From contig OX326957.1 in the NCBI GenBank assembly GCA_946800325.1, forward strand, positions 23,065,554-23,129,553: a stretch of 64,000 nucleotides of DNA, written 5' to 3'. Shown here in pieces: positions 23,928-35,649 of this stretch (position 1 is its first letter; each line of letters opens with the position of its first letter). Position numbers and translations under genes: made by a program. This DNA is from Luzula sylvatica. Its lineage: Eukaryota > Streptophyta > Magnoliopsida > Poales > Juncaceae. The notes under the pieces were generated by a model that searched no databases, had not been told where the DNA came from, and saw only the letters and a list, made by a program, of their open reading frames with translations.

Positions 23928-25239
23928 ATATCATGTTTATTTTATGATTTTTAATAATTTATTTTATTATTTCATATTTATTTTGTGATTTGATATTCAT
24001 TAATTTAAATCATGCTTTACGCATTTAATATTTTTTTCATATTTGTTTTGTGATATTCATTAATTTATTTTTATGATGTGATTTCATTAATTTATATCGT
24101 GCTTTACGCATTTAATAATTTTCATATTTGTTTTGTGATATTCATTAATTTATTTTATGATATAATAAATTTTTCATATTTGTTTTATGATATTCATTAA
24201 TTTATTTTATGATATGATTTCATATTTGTTTTGTGATATTCATTAATATATTTTATGATATGATATGATTTTTTATTTTATATCATGCTTTACGCATTTA
24301 ATAATTTTCATATTTGTTTTGTGATATTCATTAATTTATTTTATGATATTATATCAAATTACACATTTAATAATTTTCATATTGGTTTTATGATATTTTT
24401 TCTATAAACAAAACAAATAACAATTAATAAGTGAATACATAATCTTTTATCTAATACAAACAATTACATTAAAAATTCGCAACGAAGCGCGGACAAATTT
24501 CCTAGTGTTATTTAAAACTCCCCAAGAATTGTGGAATCATGTTTGTTCTACAAACTGTATATATTAATATTGTTGAGTTATAATTAGACATATTTATACA
24601 AAAAAATTTTTATTATGTTGTCAATCATCGAAGTGGCGTAATCATAGTCAGTCATTCGAGATACGGCAATAATGCGATACGGGATACGTTCGTGTATAAT
24701 TCGGATAGTGCGTTTTTCAATACGGCAAAAAATTCGGACCTAAAAGACGTGAACGGGTAATGTTCATGTTCGTATAGGTTCGTGTATAATACGATTTTAT
24801 TAAAAATTCGGTTAAAAAAATTCGGCACAATATAATATCACGAAGTTTGCGTATTTTTCAAAATTCGTATAATTCGTGTATTATTCGCGAACTATTCGCG
24901 AATTGACTAACTTAGGACTTAGGACGTGACTAACTAACAAACGACTTACATTTTAGTACAAAAAACACAATCATCGAAGTGGTGTGACTAAACGAAGTTC
25001 TCACCACATAGCACTAATCCACCAAGTTTTTTTTCGCCCTTTCTCCTGAAAGTGGATGGGACCCTATGCAACCCCATGCACAGCCCACCTCCTCTGGTCA
25101 ATGTAATTAGAGGCCATCTGTCTGGGCCGTGAACAAGTTTAGCAAGTTTACGAGAGATGAAATTTTATGTTGCACATACAAGGATATTGTTGAAAAAATT
25201 ACGGATACCAATACGACTACATAATTATTATTTTAATAT

Positions 25240-25240
<1 letters not shown>

Positions 25241-25328
<88 letters not shown>
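25241..25328. repeat. (AT)n microsatellite, ~44 units
   Basis: Uninterrupted AT dinucleotides to the left of the hAT-like element at 25334; a shorter (AT)n follows that element at 26246-26282, so the element probably inserted within one TA repeat. Confidence 0.97.
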
Positions 25329-25332
<4 letters not shown>

Positions 25333-25333
25333 T

Positions 25334-26243
25334 CAGTGTTTTAAATTGCGGCGATATTGCGGCGATATTGCGGATATTGCGGGCTGAGATTTAGAATCGC
25401 TATATTTCAAGGAAGTATTGCGAAAATAGCGTTTTCTGAAAAATTGCGGATATTGCGGCGAGATTGCGGCGATATATCGGTGATATTGCGGCCATATCGG
25501 ATCAAATATTGCGGATAATATTCAAATCGTTGTAATTTTCTCATCCTTCCACCAAATTACATGAAATTTATATCGAAATCGCTCGTCTCGACGAGAGGAA
25601 TGCAATGATTGGCTTGAATTTGTGAAATTTTGTCTTTTATCCTGAATTAAACACAAAATACACGTTAAAGTAATTTTATCGAGAATTATTTAATATAAAT
25701 ATTATAACATAAATTTTGTGATTATTTAATACTTAGTTTCCATGTTTTATTATCAAAATATTTGATAAAATGTGCTCATAACATATATTACTTCTAAAAT
25801 GTGTCATTTTCGTCTATAAATGTATGAATTTAGTAATTTTCATTGTATTTCATTGATGTTTCGATTTAAAATTTGAGTTATAGTGTTTTGATATTTTTAG
25901 GATGTCGACAAAAAATTCTTCAACAAAATCCAATTCCAAAGATCCCGTATAATTGTCATTTTAATGGAAATTTTATGATTAACTTTTATTTACACTGAAA
26001 AGGTTCCTGGACAATCGAGTTTTTTATTCATTTTAGAAGAAAATTATGAATAAAATTTTACGATATTAATGGTGATAAAAAATATTGTGAAAAATATATT
26101 TAAACAAACTATTATTTTTACATAATTTAATATCGCAACGACTGTCCGCAATAAGATCATTGCGCCGCAATTGCGCCCGCAAACGCAATCCGCTGCAAAA
26201 AAGACCCGGCCGCAATGGACCGCAATATCGCAATTTAAAACAT

Positions 26244-26245
<2 letters not shown>
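25334..26245. mobile_element. Non-autonomous hAT-like element with GCGGATATTGCGG iterations
   Basis: Termini CAGTGTTTTAAATTGCGG and CGCAATTTAAAACATTG are inverted repeats. The ends are iterations of GCGATATTGCGG and its complement; the core is AT-rich and non-coding. The flanking 8-mers ATAAATAT and ATATATAT match at 7 of 8, but lie in a TA microsatellite and so are weak evidence. Terminal sequence and motif iteration resemble the element at 40516-41532, whose target duplication is clearer. Confidence 0.7.
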
Positions 26246-26287
<42 letters not shown>

Positions 26288-26404
26288 TAAAATGTATAAT
26301 AAATTAATAATATTTTTAAATTAAATATCACGAAAATAAATAAAATCAACCGAACAATACAACTGTCATACAAATATCATAAACTTATTCTAGAAGTATT
26401 TTAG

Positions 26405-27369
26405 TGAAGGAAATACAGTTACAGATCAACTAGTAGATTGTACATATATATGAGGGTAGATGAACGTACGCGTTCGTCGGAACGATTGGATGCATAATAG
26501 GATTATGCAAATATCACAGAAATTACATGGTCCGTCATGACGCACTATATGGTCCGTCATGACGCACAGTAATATATTTCTGTATACGTCAATCTGTGAG
26601 TATACCGTCATGACGCACCATCCAGTGCGTCATGACGGTGGTGCGTCATGACGCACAGTCATGTCCGTCATGACGGAGCACAATTATAACGACTAGATCT
26701 AATACTCGTGACACGTGCGTCATGACGCACCATATCATGCGTCATGACGTACTGTGATCCAAATTATGGATTATCAGTTTTGATACTCATTAATGTCCCA
26801 TTAATGTAGGCTTTGATTATAAGATCTGAGCCATATCTCTCTCTCTTTCTGGCCATTCCAGATCTAAGAAAGAGCAAATTCTTGTGAGACAAGAAAATAG
26901 AGAACTCCATTAGAGATTCAAGATTTTGAGCAACTTTACGGTGATTTTAGGGGAATTACGCGTAACTGAAAGACGCGAGCTCGTGGTGGATACGAGTAGA
27001 GGAATCTCAACTGAGATTCTCTGGTGTGATCAATCGAGAGCAAGGCCGAGCAAGGTTGGAGACAAACCGGATAAATTTCGGTTGTATACGACAAATCGGA
27101 GCTTCGAATTAGGTGTCGAATCGCACGGGCGTGAGACGTGTGTGTCGCCGGAGTCGAAGTAAGGACAGCAACAACTACGCAAGAATCAACCTGTCTCCGT
27201 GATCAATTTTACGTGGTATGATTCTCTATGAATTAAGAGTTAATTTCATAGGTTTTAGTTGCATTTCATGATTCGTACTTTCGAGTCGTCGACGTGGTCC
27301 TCGGGATCGGGTCGGACCGGGCCTCACCATCCGCTGCACGGAGCTCGGTAGTGACGTCGATACCCAACA
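26405..27369 (+). mobile_element. Solo LTR with palindromic enhancer array
   Basis: 965 bp beginning TGAAGGAAAT and ending ACCCAACA, flanked by a perfect 5-bp duplication TTTAG at 26400-26404 and 27370-27374. No primer-binding site or internal domain follows, so it is a solo LTR, most like Ty1/copia. A TATA-like GATTATAAGATC (about 26817) is followed by a CT-rich initiator-like stretch and a leader, which suggests the plus orientation. The eight-palindrome array at 26533-26749 lies upstream, in U3. Confidence 0.85.
26533..26749. promoter_or_regulatory. Eight CGTCATGACG palindromes in four 22-bp-spaced pairs
   Basis: Perfect copies start at 26533, 26555, 26606, 26628, 26644, 26666, 26718 and 26740. 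Start-to-start distances are 22, 51, 22, 16, 22, 52 and 22 bp. Several extend to TGCGTCATGACGCA. Each palindrome holds overlapping CGTCA and TGACG, the core recognised by TGA-class bZIP factors. Position upstream of the TATA-like site in an LTR fits a U3 enhancer. Function is inferred. Confidence 0.85.
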
Positions 27370-27374
27370 TTTAG

Positions 27375-27962
27375 AACTAAGCTAGAAATATCCTAGAAAG
27401 ATCTTATATAATTTATTTAAAAATATTATGGATCCAAGCATCCTAACTAGAGTATCTCAGTCGTATTCTGAAAATATCCACAACCGTATCCTGCCGTATC
27501 CCATCCGAACAAAATAAATATTATAATATTTGGATACACCACGTGGCGTATCTGATACATATCCGAGTCGTATCGCACCCGTACTCGTATCGGATACGCG
27601 TATCTTCATGATATTTCTGCATTTTAATTTGGAAAATTTTGGTTTTTGTAGACGAAATAAGTTTGCAAATGATCAAAATAGCCAACATAGTTTGATAATT
27701 CCTGAAATCACACTCTTGACAAAGTCGAGAGATGTTAAAATGATCGACTTTTGAAAAGTCGAGAATTCTTAAACATATTAAATTACAATTAACAAATCTC
27801 TCGACTTTTGAAAAGTAGAGAGCAAACCTCTCAACTTTTGAAAAGTTGAGAGATTGAAAATATGATATATTTTTCCAGATTTTACCATAACATCCTCTAT
27901 GTTCTAATTAGTATATTTAATTAAAATGATAATTAGTACACGTTAGTTATTAACTTAATACA
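27375..27962. repeat. Spacer with three hairpin palindromes
   Basis: Near-palindromes TCGACTTTTGAAAAGTCGA (27743-27764, with flanks), CTCTCGACTTTTGAAAAG.. (27798-27822) and CTCTCAACTTTTGAAAAG.. (27828-27852) each form a hairpin with 11-12-bp arms. The part before 27700 has CGTATC-rich low-complexity sequence. No gene. Confidence 0.6.
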
Positions 27963-28285
27963 TAATTAATATTTACTCGATTTCATAAATTTGAATAAAT
28001 TTTAATGAATATTTAATGATATGTTCTAATTATCACGTTAATTAAATGCAATAGTATAAATACGGAGAATACGGCAGGTACATTTTGGAGTACAATAAAA
28101 TTTTCTATATTTTTTTTCAACTCATCGACAGTTATTAAAAAAAAAAATTACTCTCCTCCAAAATGTACCTGCCGTATTCTCCATATTTGTACTATTGCAT
28201 TTAATTAACGTGATAATTAGAAAATATCAATAAATATTCATTACAATTTATTCAAATAATAGCAAATACTAATGAATAACAACCG
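27963..28285. mobile_element. Foldback element with ~135-bp arms
   Basis: The left arm (27963-28103) and the right arm (28153-28285) are inverted copies. Shared blocks include TAATTATCACGTTAATTAAA, TGCAATAGTA and GAATACGGCAGGTACATTTT. The loop is about 50 bp. No coding capacity. The ends are not sharply defined and no target duplication was found. Confidence 0.75.
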
Positions 28286-29159
28286 CTACAATTGATTGGG
28301 TTTTCTACGGCGGGTTTTTTTTTTACAGACGGTCGGTCCGCCTGTAAAAACCCTACCTTTTACATACGGCTCTTGAACTCTTCTATAAAGACTTTTTAAG
28401 GTAGTTGTTTTTTTGCGGCGACCCATCGCAAAAAAGGACCGAAGTATTACCAGCTGCCTTTAAAAACCCCATTAATTCGAAATTTTCATTACAAATACTT
28501 TCCATAACAAATTGTTGCAATAGTAATCAACCACAAAGTTTGAGCAACAAATCAAAAGCACCAAATTAAAGTAACTAAATGTTAATTAACCGGTAATTTC
28601 TAAATAATAAAAAAAATTATGAAACAATATTAAAAGTTAAATCAAAAAATGAAATTACTATTTTTTTATTTTTTCTGTTTTTCTATATCCAATTTTTTAT
28701 TTATTGACAACTAATTGCAATGTACAAACATGGAAATTATGCTAAAATGAAATTAGGAAACGTTCAAAAAAACATAATTAAAAACTAATTGTTAATCAAA
28801 AGATAAGAAATATATTATGTAAACTAACTATAATTAAAATATACCTTCGCTCCGATTCGGATATATCTTTTATTAATAAATTATATAAAAAAAATGATTT
28901 TTAATTTTTATGAAACATTATTTCTCTAATTTTGGGATTATAGGGTACATCGTTCCGCTTTAAAATTACATAATTTAAATTTACTCTTGTATTTCATATT
29001 TTTCAAGTATTTATGATATTCTTGCATTAACAAGACATGTTTTCGAAAAGAATTCTTTTTTCCATGTTTAGAGGTTTTAGCCATGTTATGTGAATTCTTC
29101 TAAAATATTGTAGTATCTTGAGATGCACCGTACACGTATCATACATATCATGTATGCCA
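28286..29159. other. AT-rich spacer, no gene recognised
   Basis: The block 28300-28470 carries ACAGACGGTCGGTCCGCCTG and GGCGACCCATCGC, possibly subterminal repeats of a CACTA-like element, but no CACTA terminus was found. The rest is AT-rich without features. Confidence 0.3.
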
Positions 29160-29167
29160 CGTGGAGT

Positions 29168-29881
29168 CATAGTTGTCAAAATCCCGATTCAAGTTTTAGA
29201 ATCTTATGATTCTACGATTCTAATTCGACAAAACGATTCAAGATGCACGTAGAATCTTAATTTGGTAGAATCCCGGTAGAATCTCTATTTAAGACGTAAA
29301 ATCTGGTAAAATCTTTTATATTTATGATTTTACGATTCCACTGTCATGACTCAAAAATTCCAAGACGATTTTGACCTCATATCAAATTAAGCAACATGGA
29401 ATACAAAATAAAATATTGACATATTGCAATATAAGTTAATATTGCAAGAATAAAATAACTTGTTTTTTTTTTCACAGATCTTCTTTATTTTAGGTTTACT
29501 TAACTTATTTTTGTGTATATTTTTTGTTTTATTTTATCATAATTTTATTAATCCGGATTTGAATTTAGTATAATATAGTACTATTTTGATTAATCCTTAA
29601 TATTTTTGTTGGTTGTGATTAACAATTGCATAGCTGCGGACAATTCATTTTGTTGTTGTTTATTTATAATGTATTGTTTATGATCACACTGATTAAAATT
29701 AACAAAATATAATTTATCAATTAAGTTATATCCTTTTATTTAGAAAATCGTGTTCGTTACATTACTTTTCTAGTTAATATTCATTTGTCATAGAATCTTA
29801 CGATTCAAAATATGATTTTACGATCCGATTCGATTCTACCCCTAAACGATTCAAGGTAGAATCCCGATTCTGACAACCTTG
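29168..29881. mobile_element. Non-autonomous hAT element with GATTCTACGATTC iterations
   Basis: Termini CATAGTTGTCAAAATC and GATTCTGACAACCTTG are inverted repeats. The 8-bp target duplication CGTGGAGT (29160-29167 and 29882-29889) is perfect. The ends are iterated TAGAATC/ACGATTC motifs around an AT-rich core. No coding capacity; an open frame over the right end is a motif artefact. Confidence 0.92.
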
Positions 29882-29889
29882 CGTGGAGT

Positions 29890-30668
29890 ACCGACTATTT
29901 TTATATTTACTTTCTACGAACATGTCTTGGATATTCCATGATACATTCGAGATAATTCCATGATGCGGATATATTTCTTTTATGATATTTTGATCCATTA
30001 TACATAAGCTATTTTTATGATACACTCGTGATATTTGTATAACCAACTTTTATGATACACTCATAATATTTCTACTGTTTGGATGATTTTATTTATTATT
30101 GTAATATTTAATTTAAAAAATATATTAATTTGTATGGTATACATATGTAAAAATAATAACTATGTACCGGTATCTATATCCTAGATTTTTCTAAAAATTA
30201 TCGTATCGCGTTATTCACATCGTATACGACATCGATATATATCCATGCAACATATGATTGTAGATTTATCATTTAGTATATGCATTATACTTGAGATTTT
30301 AATTATAACTGGCTTTTTCCGCGCAATTGCGCAGGAATCTTCGAGTTTGTCATGACTTAATTTTTCCTAATATGTAATTGAATTCTACGTTTTTTTTTGT
30401 CTGATTGTCCATACATCTGTGTTTCGGTGTATTTTTAACCCCCTAATTTTTTTTGGATATTGTAAAAAATGTCCCTATCTTTTTGTAAATTCCAAAAAAA
30501 CTCCTCTACCAAATTTTTATTTCCAAATACCCCCTATAGATGATATTAAAATTTGTTTTGACCAAAATACCCTTCAATTTTCATATGTAATGATTAAAAA
30601 AATATTTTTGTTATTTCTTATTAATTTTAAGAAAATTCATATACATTGCATAACATGTGGTGATTTAA
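29890..30668. other. AT-rich spacer with Helitron-like end
   Basis: A hairpin TTCCGCGCAATTGCGCAGGAA at about 30317-30337, preceded by ACTGG, resembles the reverse complement of the Helitron 3' end at 60740, with CCAG in place of CTAG. The other end was not found. The block 30435-30600 resembles 11765-11960. No gene. Confidence 0.4.
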
Positions 30669-30677
30669 AAAAAAAAA

Positions 30678-31018
30678 GAAAAAAGTTTGTTTTTAGTCCC
30701 TTACCTTTTAGAGAAAGTTCAATCAAGTCCTTAACGTTTTATTTAGACCAATTAAGTCCCTTAAGTTCTTTATTTGGTATAATTAAGTCCTTCCATCCGT
30801 TAAGTGCTGACTAAGCTGTTAAATGATGACTTGGCACATGTTGCAAGGATTATTTGATGACATGTTAAATTTTATTTTCTATTTTTTTATAATATCAAAG
30901 TAATATTTATTAACTAATATATTATATACATGAACCCATGAACTAGACCCATCTCTCCCAATCATGAATCGGACCCATCTCTCCCAAATACCATTTCTTT
31001 ATTTCCTTTCTAAAAATC
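30678..31018 (+). repeat. MULE left terminal inverted repeat
   Basis: About 340 bp, pairing with the reverse complement of 35650-35958. Shared blocks include TTAGAGAAAGTTCAATCAAG, GTCCTTCCATCCGTTAAGTG and TTTATAATATCAAA. Identity decays toward the inner end at CTTTCTAAAAATC. Confidence 0.92.
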
Positions 31019-31244
31019 GAGCTACAGCAAAACCAAAACATAAACCCTGAATACCCCCCCATTCCTCTTCTCGCCTTCTCCGTTCTTCTCGCCTGAGCCC
31101 ATCCTTCTCGTCGGAGATCCTCGCCGCTTATGCTGGACACCACCCTCTCCTCCATCTTCAACTCTCTTCTCTCTTCATCGCTTGTGCTGCTGGTTTAGAG
31201 CACAATACTCTCGGCAAGAAATCGTCCAATCAATATTCGTAGAT

Positions 31245-31245
31245 G

Positions 31246-31299
<54 letters not shown>
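31245..31299. repeat. (TC)n microsatellite, ~27 units
   Basis: Pure TC dinucleotide run inside the MULE, downstream of a leader-like segment (31040-31240). Confidence 0.97.
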
Positions 31300-31300
<1 letters not shown>

Positions 31301-31608
31301 ACTTACTATTTTATTGTTGATTTTTTTTGCTGCCACTAATTTGAGATTTATTTTTTGGTTTAGTAATCATATCTTCAAATTGGAACTAATCAGTTGCTAA
31401 TTTAATTGCTATTGGGCGAGATGGACGGGATACTGCAGGTGGCCGGCGAACATCATGGCTCACACCTCCGAAAATTTGAATAACCATTGTGTGTGGCGGC
31501 ATACTCCTCGAACCAGGTGTCAAGCATGCTTGTTGGCGTCTCGATCCAAATCCTCCAACATGTATCTTATTTTGTCTTATAAAACATAGAAAATTTCACA
31601 TTTCACAA

Positions 31609-31840
31609 ATTTTTTTTTGAAGAAAAGCCTCGACTTTTCAATTTGTATTAATCATAATGGGAATTGTCAGAATAATAATACTGAAAATAAAACTAAGAAA
31701 TTCTTAACTAAGCAGTGATCTATCTGATTTCTATATCTATTTATCCCGGATTTAGGTATTGGTCTTTTACCACATGATTGCATCTCAAACAATTTTATGC
31801 GCCACCACCATGATCGGATTCTTTTTGTTGGAAGATCATA
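31609..31840 (-). mobile_element. 5'-truncated LINE tail nested in the MULE
   Basis: Minus-strand A tract (T run at 31610-31618) preceded by a GAAAAGTCGAGGCTTTTC stem-loop, the layout of the other LINE tails here. The target duplication TTTCACAA lies at 31601-31608 and 31841-31848. Only about 230 bp remain. Confidence 0.7.
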
Positions 31841-31952
31841 TTTCACAATTTTAGAGAGGTATGTTTGATATTTAGAAGCTTTGTAAGGGTATATATGGAA
31901 TTCCACGAAATACAAACATCGAATTGAATTTGACTTTTTTTGTTTTTTGTAG

Positions 31953-32098
31953 TTTCGGGGATAAATATGGTCATGCATTACACGCCACAAATTCTGGAGC
32001 AGGCAGGAGTGAGAGTTCTTCTCTCGAACCTCGGAATAGGATCTGACTATGACTCCATTTTGATCAGCGCGTTAACCACTTTCCTCGTGCTCCCATGT
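31953..32098 (+). pseudogene. Captured exon of a tonoplast monosaccharide transporter (TST/TMT)
   Basis: The translation reads SGINMVMHYTPQILEQAGV, then LLSNLGIG and ILISALTTFLVLPC. It follows the plant tonoplast sugar transporter (major facilitator, TST/TMT) sequence SGING...YYTPQILE closely. The preceding TTTTTTTGTTTTTTGTAG is an intron end with its AG, so the fragment was copied from genomic DNA with its splice acceptor rather than from mRNA. It is a single exon with no start or partner exon and cannot make a transporter. It lies inside the MULE, opposite in strand to the transposase. Confidence 0.85.
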
Positions 32099-32720
32099 CT
32101 CTTTTTTTTTGTCTTGGTTGTAATGTAATATGATATGTTAATAGTGTATTTCATTTACACTTCAAAAATTTGGTAATATGACACATTATTTAATTCTATA
32201 CAACGAGCTCTGCGCGTCGGCGATCTTTTTTCTCTTGTCTCGCTGAACTCAAAGAAATGAATTGGATTTGAGAACTCGGAAAGATCAAATAATTTTGTTG
32301 TTTTGTAAAATTGTTAATTCTATATAGTTTCTGAAAATCCTCTACATTTTTGTGTAATTTTCATACCAGTCCACTGAAAATTCATTGTTTACGAATAAGT
32401 CCCTCTCATAACTAAAACCAATTTCCATTATAACCCTGATTATATCCAAAAATTATCAAAAAATCTCTAATATTCTAAAAAATTCTCTGAAAACCTGGGA
32501 AATTGTTGGGACTGCAAAATTTTGCATAAATATCCAAAAAATCTCAAAAATTACCAATATAACCCTGATTTTCTAAAAATCTCAATTTTCTCAAAATGAC
32601 TTCTACGCCTAATAGAAAACAACAATATATCAAACAACAGATCCAAGTTAGTCGGTTACAAAAAATTTGAAACAACAAAATATTCCATATCATAAATGTT
32701 CAAAATATAAATTCTCAATC
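32099..32720. other. MULE internal AT-rich segment
   Basis: No coding sequence is recognised between the captured exon and the transposase 3' end; the segment may include more captured non-coding DNA. Confidence 0.4.
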
Positions 32721-35169
32721 TCATATATCAGAAAATCTTCGTCCAATAACATGTGATTGATTAGAACATCCAGCTTCGGATTGTTGCTTAGAAACCTAAT
32801 AAAAAACATATATAAATGGATTGCTAAACCAAAAATAAGAAACATTTTTGTTATATACCTGATTATTCTTAGAACAAGTTATCTTGTTGTGTCCCTCTTT
32901 GCGACAAATCGTGCAGGTTTGGATTTGGCCCGTTTTCGTAAGTTTAGTAGCCGGTGGCTTTGGCACGACACCTTCTTCTCGCCTTTTATGTTTCTTCGGC
33001 CTACCAGGCATCCTTCTTCTTAATGGAGCAAGCGGAGGATCAAATTCGGTCTTGGGCCAATCTTGTTTCCCAACAAGCGGTGCCAAGTAATTAGAGTATA
33101 TTTTCTGGTGGAGCTCTTTTTTGAACCAATTGGAGACATAGTTCATCGGTTCTTCACTTTTGTGATATATTGCACACACGGCATGAGAGCAAGGAATACC
33201 CGAAATTTCCCAAACCTTACAAGAGCACCTGAGATTTCGCATATCGACCACATATCTGCTATCGTTGATTTCTCCTTTCCAATTTGTTATCTTTTGACTT
33301 ATCTCATAACCATCCATACCAGCCCATTCCAAATAACAATTATTACTCGATGCAATTTTCTTCTTTAGTTTCTTAAAAATCTTAGGGCAAATAGTATGCG
33401 GGTATTTTTCACCTTCACTTGCACCTTTTACTATTCTTCTCATTACCATCTGCCTAATTTCTTCGAGCATGGTTATAATTGGTTTATGTCTGGCATCGAG
33501 TATCCAATTGTTGAATGACTCGGACAAATTGTTGTCTACACTATCACATTTGCTACTATCCTTGAAAAATGCTCGACACCAATGTTTCGGATTAGTTTTC
33601 AAAAGGTTATTTGCTGCTGTTTCCGAAATAGCATGAATGAACCCTAAGTTTTCTTCGTATTCAGAAATAGAGTACGACCAAGCACACATCCAGAAAAGAC
33701 TTTTTAAGTTATCCCCTTTATGGTTTTTGTGCCAATTGCTATATATGTGTCTCGCACACATCCTATGTTCCGCATTAGGCAAACGAGTTTCAATCGACTT
33801 TTGTAGCCCCTGCAATCAGAGAGTCAAAATGAATATATAAAATTCATAATTTTTGGTTAAAAAAATAAATGCAATAGTACCTTTTGCTGATCACTAATAG
33901 AACCCATTCATGGCCTAAACCCATATCCAAGTCATCAACTAACAAACTTAAAAACCAGTCCCAATTATCTTTGTTCTCTACATCAACCACAGCCCATGCA
34001 ATAGGATACATTTGGTCATTACTATCTCTTCCGATTGCAGATAGTATCTCGAACTTCACGGGTCCCTTGGAAAAACAACCGTCTAAATTAATTACCTTTC
34101 TACAACCACTTAGAAACCCTTTTTTGCAGGCACCAAAACAAATGTACATTCTCCAAAAATACGGTACATCCTCCACATTCGTTCGTTTGACATTTACCCG
34201 TATAGTACTATCTTCATTTGCTTGATATAATGCCTCAGCGTAATCCCAAATCCGTGCATATTGCTCGGTATAACTTCCTAGATACCTTTTCATTACAATC
34301 AATTTTGTCCTCTTGCATTTACTCACTGTGATATCAACTGACATTTCTTTTCTTATTGTTTTTTGCATTTCTTTTATTTTCCAACCCGGTTGTGACATGA
34401 TTCTATCTTCATACATTTTAGCGAGAAAAGACGCCGTTATCCGACTACACTTGAAAGAAGGTACACATTTGTGCTCGGAATTAAAAGTTTTAACCATGAA
34501 GCGCTTGCTCGGCTTATGCACAGAGGCAAATAAGGTCCATGGACATCCTGGCCAAGAACAAACCGCCCTAACTCTAGTACTGTCATTCTTCTTATATTTA
34601 ATATCTTTTACGTTAGCAATGGCGTACTTTGTAACTGAATCTCTAAATTCCTTAACTCCCACAAACGTCATCCCAACATAAAAATCGGGCGAACCAGAAT
34701 AATTATTATCATCATCACTACTCTCAATATAACTACCATTCTCGCTCGAAATAGAATCTGTAGATTCAATATCCAGCGGTACAACTTCTTCAACATCATC
34801 TTCCTCCTCTCCATCAACAAATATATCGACATAATTTTGATTCGGCAAACTCTCCTCGTCAACACATAAATGCTCTACGTACATGTCAATACTCCCAAAA
34901 TGATCAAACAAAGCAAACATTTCATTTACCGACTCATCTCGATACAAAATCTTCAGTCCATCCTTCAAGCAACTGTCCGGAACTTGATAATACAACTTCG
35001 ATAAATCATCCACACCCGATTTCTCCTTTATTAAGCGTAAAAGGTCATAATACTTAACTCCCCCAATTAGATTGTCCAAAACTACTTTTTTACCATTGAT
35101 ATACTCGCAGTCGGAATTATTGTACACAAATTTGCCGCCATGAAATACATGGAGCCTAGCATTTTCCAT
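32721..35169 (-). pseudogene. mudrA-like MULE transposase, one frameshift
   Basis: Three exons on the minus strand: 35169-33881, 33809-32859 and 32795-32721, with GT-AG introns 33810-33880 and 32796-32858. The start at 35169 (MENARLHVFHGGKFVYNN) fits the family; a TTTTTCTATCACAG acceptor just upstream suggests a 5' UTR intron. Domains in order: an N-terminal region ahead of an acidic linker, the MuDR DNA-binding domain (FYVGMTFVGVKEFRD ... CPWTLFAS), the MULE catalytic domain (VINLDGCFSKGP, then ISDQQKGL), the SWIM zinc finger (CSCKVWEISGIPCSHAVCA) and a C-terminal CCHC knuckle (CTICRKEGHNKITC). Exon 3 adds VSKQQSEAGC to a stop at 32721. The join to exon 2 requires ISDQQKGL, but exon 1 reads LLVISK there: one base appears missing at about 33898-33902, just before the second catalytic Asp. 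Otherwise the frame is open over about 770 codons. Confidence 0.88.
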
Positions 35170-35649
35170 TTTTAATGATATCTGTGATAGAAAAAACATC
35201 AAATAATTAGTACCATTTGGGTATAAAAATGTTAAAACAAAACAACTAGTATCAACAAATTAATTTCCATTTGAAGATAAAATCTCTAACTCAAACAGAT
35301 ATCAAGATATTTCAACATGGAGCCCTTGATAGTGGATTATTATCGATATACATCAACTATTTCAAATATATCGCTTCAGATATCAAGCCTCTGATCAATG
35401 ATATGCATCAATTTACAGAAATTTAAGAGTAAAAAAAACCTGATAATACTTAAAAAAGAAACCCCGATATTCGAAGAAATAGGGGAAGAAAGACGAGAAA
35501 AAGCAAGGAATGCCGTGGTGGCCCAGCACATGCGAGGAGAGAAGCTCCGGGGCGAAAAGAAAAGAGATCAGTTCAAGCACCACTCATGCGAGAAGAGGAG
35601 GGGGCACAGGAAAAAAAAAAGAAGAGGAGAAGATGAAGGGGCACAGTGA

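Larger units (their letters stand above)
20348..24505 (+). mobile_element. Helitron carrying a nested copia element
   Basis: Begins TCTTTGATTTTC after an A. Ends with a decayed hairpin (TTCGCAACGAAGCGCGGAC) and CCTAG followed by T at 24506. Arm B of the duplicated block lacks it at the corresponding site, which supports the ends. Its body is a tandem array of CATATTTGTTTTGTGATATTC and TTATTTTATGATATGAT units with interspersed ATCATGCTTTACGCATTTAA (20380-20514 and 23933-24390). The array is split by the copia insertion. No helicase coding sequence. Confidence 0.7.
19600..25150. repeat. Second duplicated block, arm A
   Basis: The segments 19766-20340 and 24510-25150 align in order with 36745-37157 and 38040-38640. 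Examples are GATGACAAAATTTATGATAG with GATGACAAATTTTATGATAG, and CTCCTGAAAGTGGATGGGAC with CTCCCGAAAGTGGATGGGGG. Between the two halves arm A carries the Helitron 20348-24505, and arm B carries a different Helitron. Both arms open with a purine-rich leader-like stretch (19690-19720 and 36630-36660). No gene is recognised in the duplicated sequence. A low-complexity insert made of TTCGTGTATAATTCGG-type motifs lies at about 24650-24905. Confidence 0.8.

Noticed and set aside
30419..30814. Plus-strand frame of 131 codons at the MULE left end
   Set aside because: Crosses the target duplication into the terminal inverted repeat; AT-rich, no family, ends in repeat sequence.
32757..34681. Plus-strand frames opposite the MULE transposase
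   Set aside because: Antisense shadows of the transposase exons.
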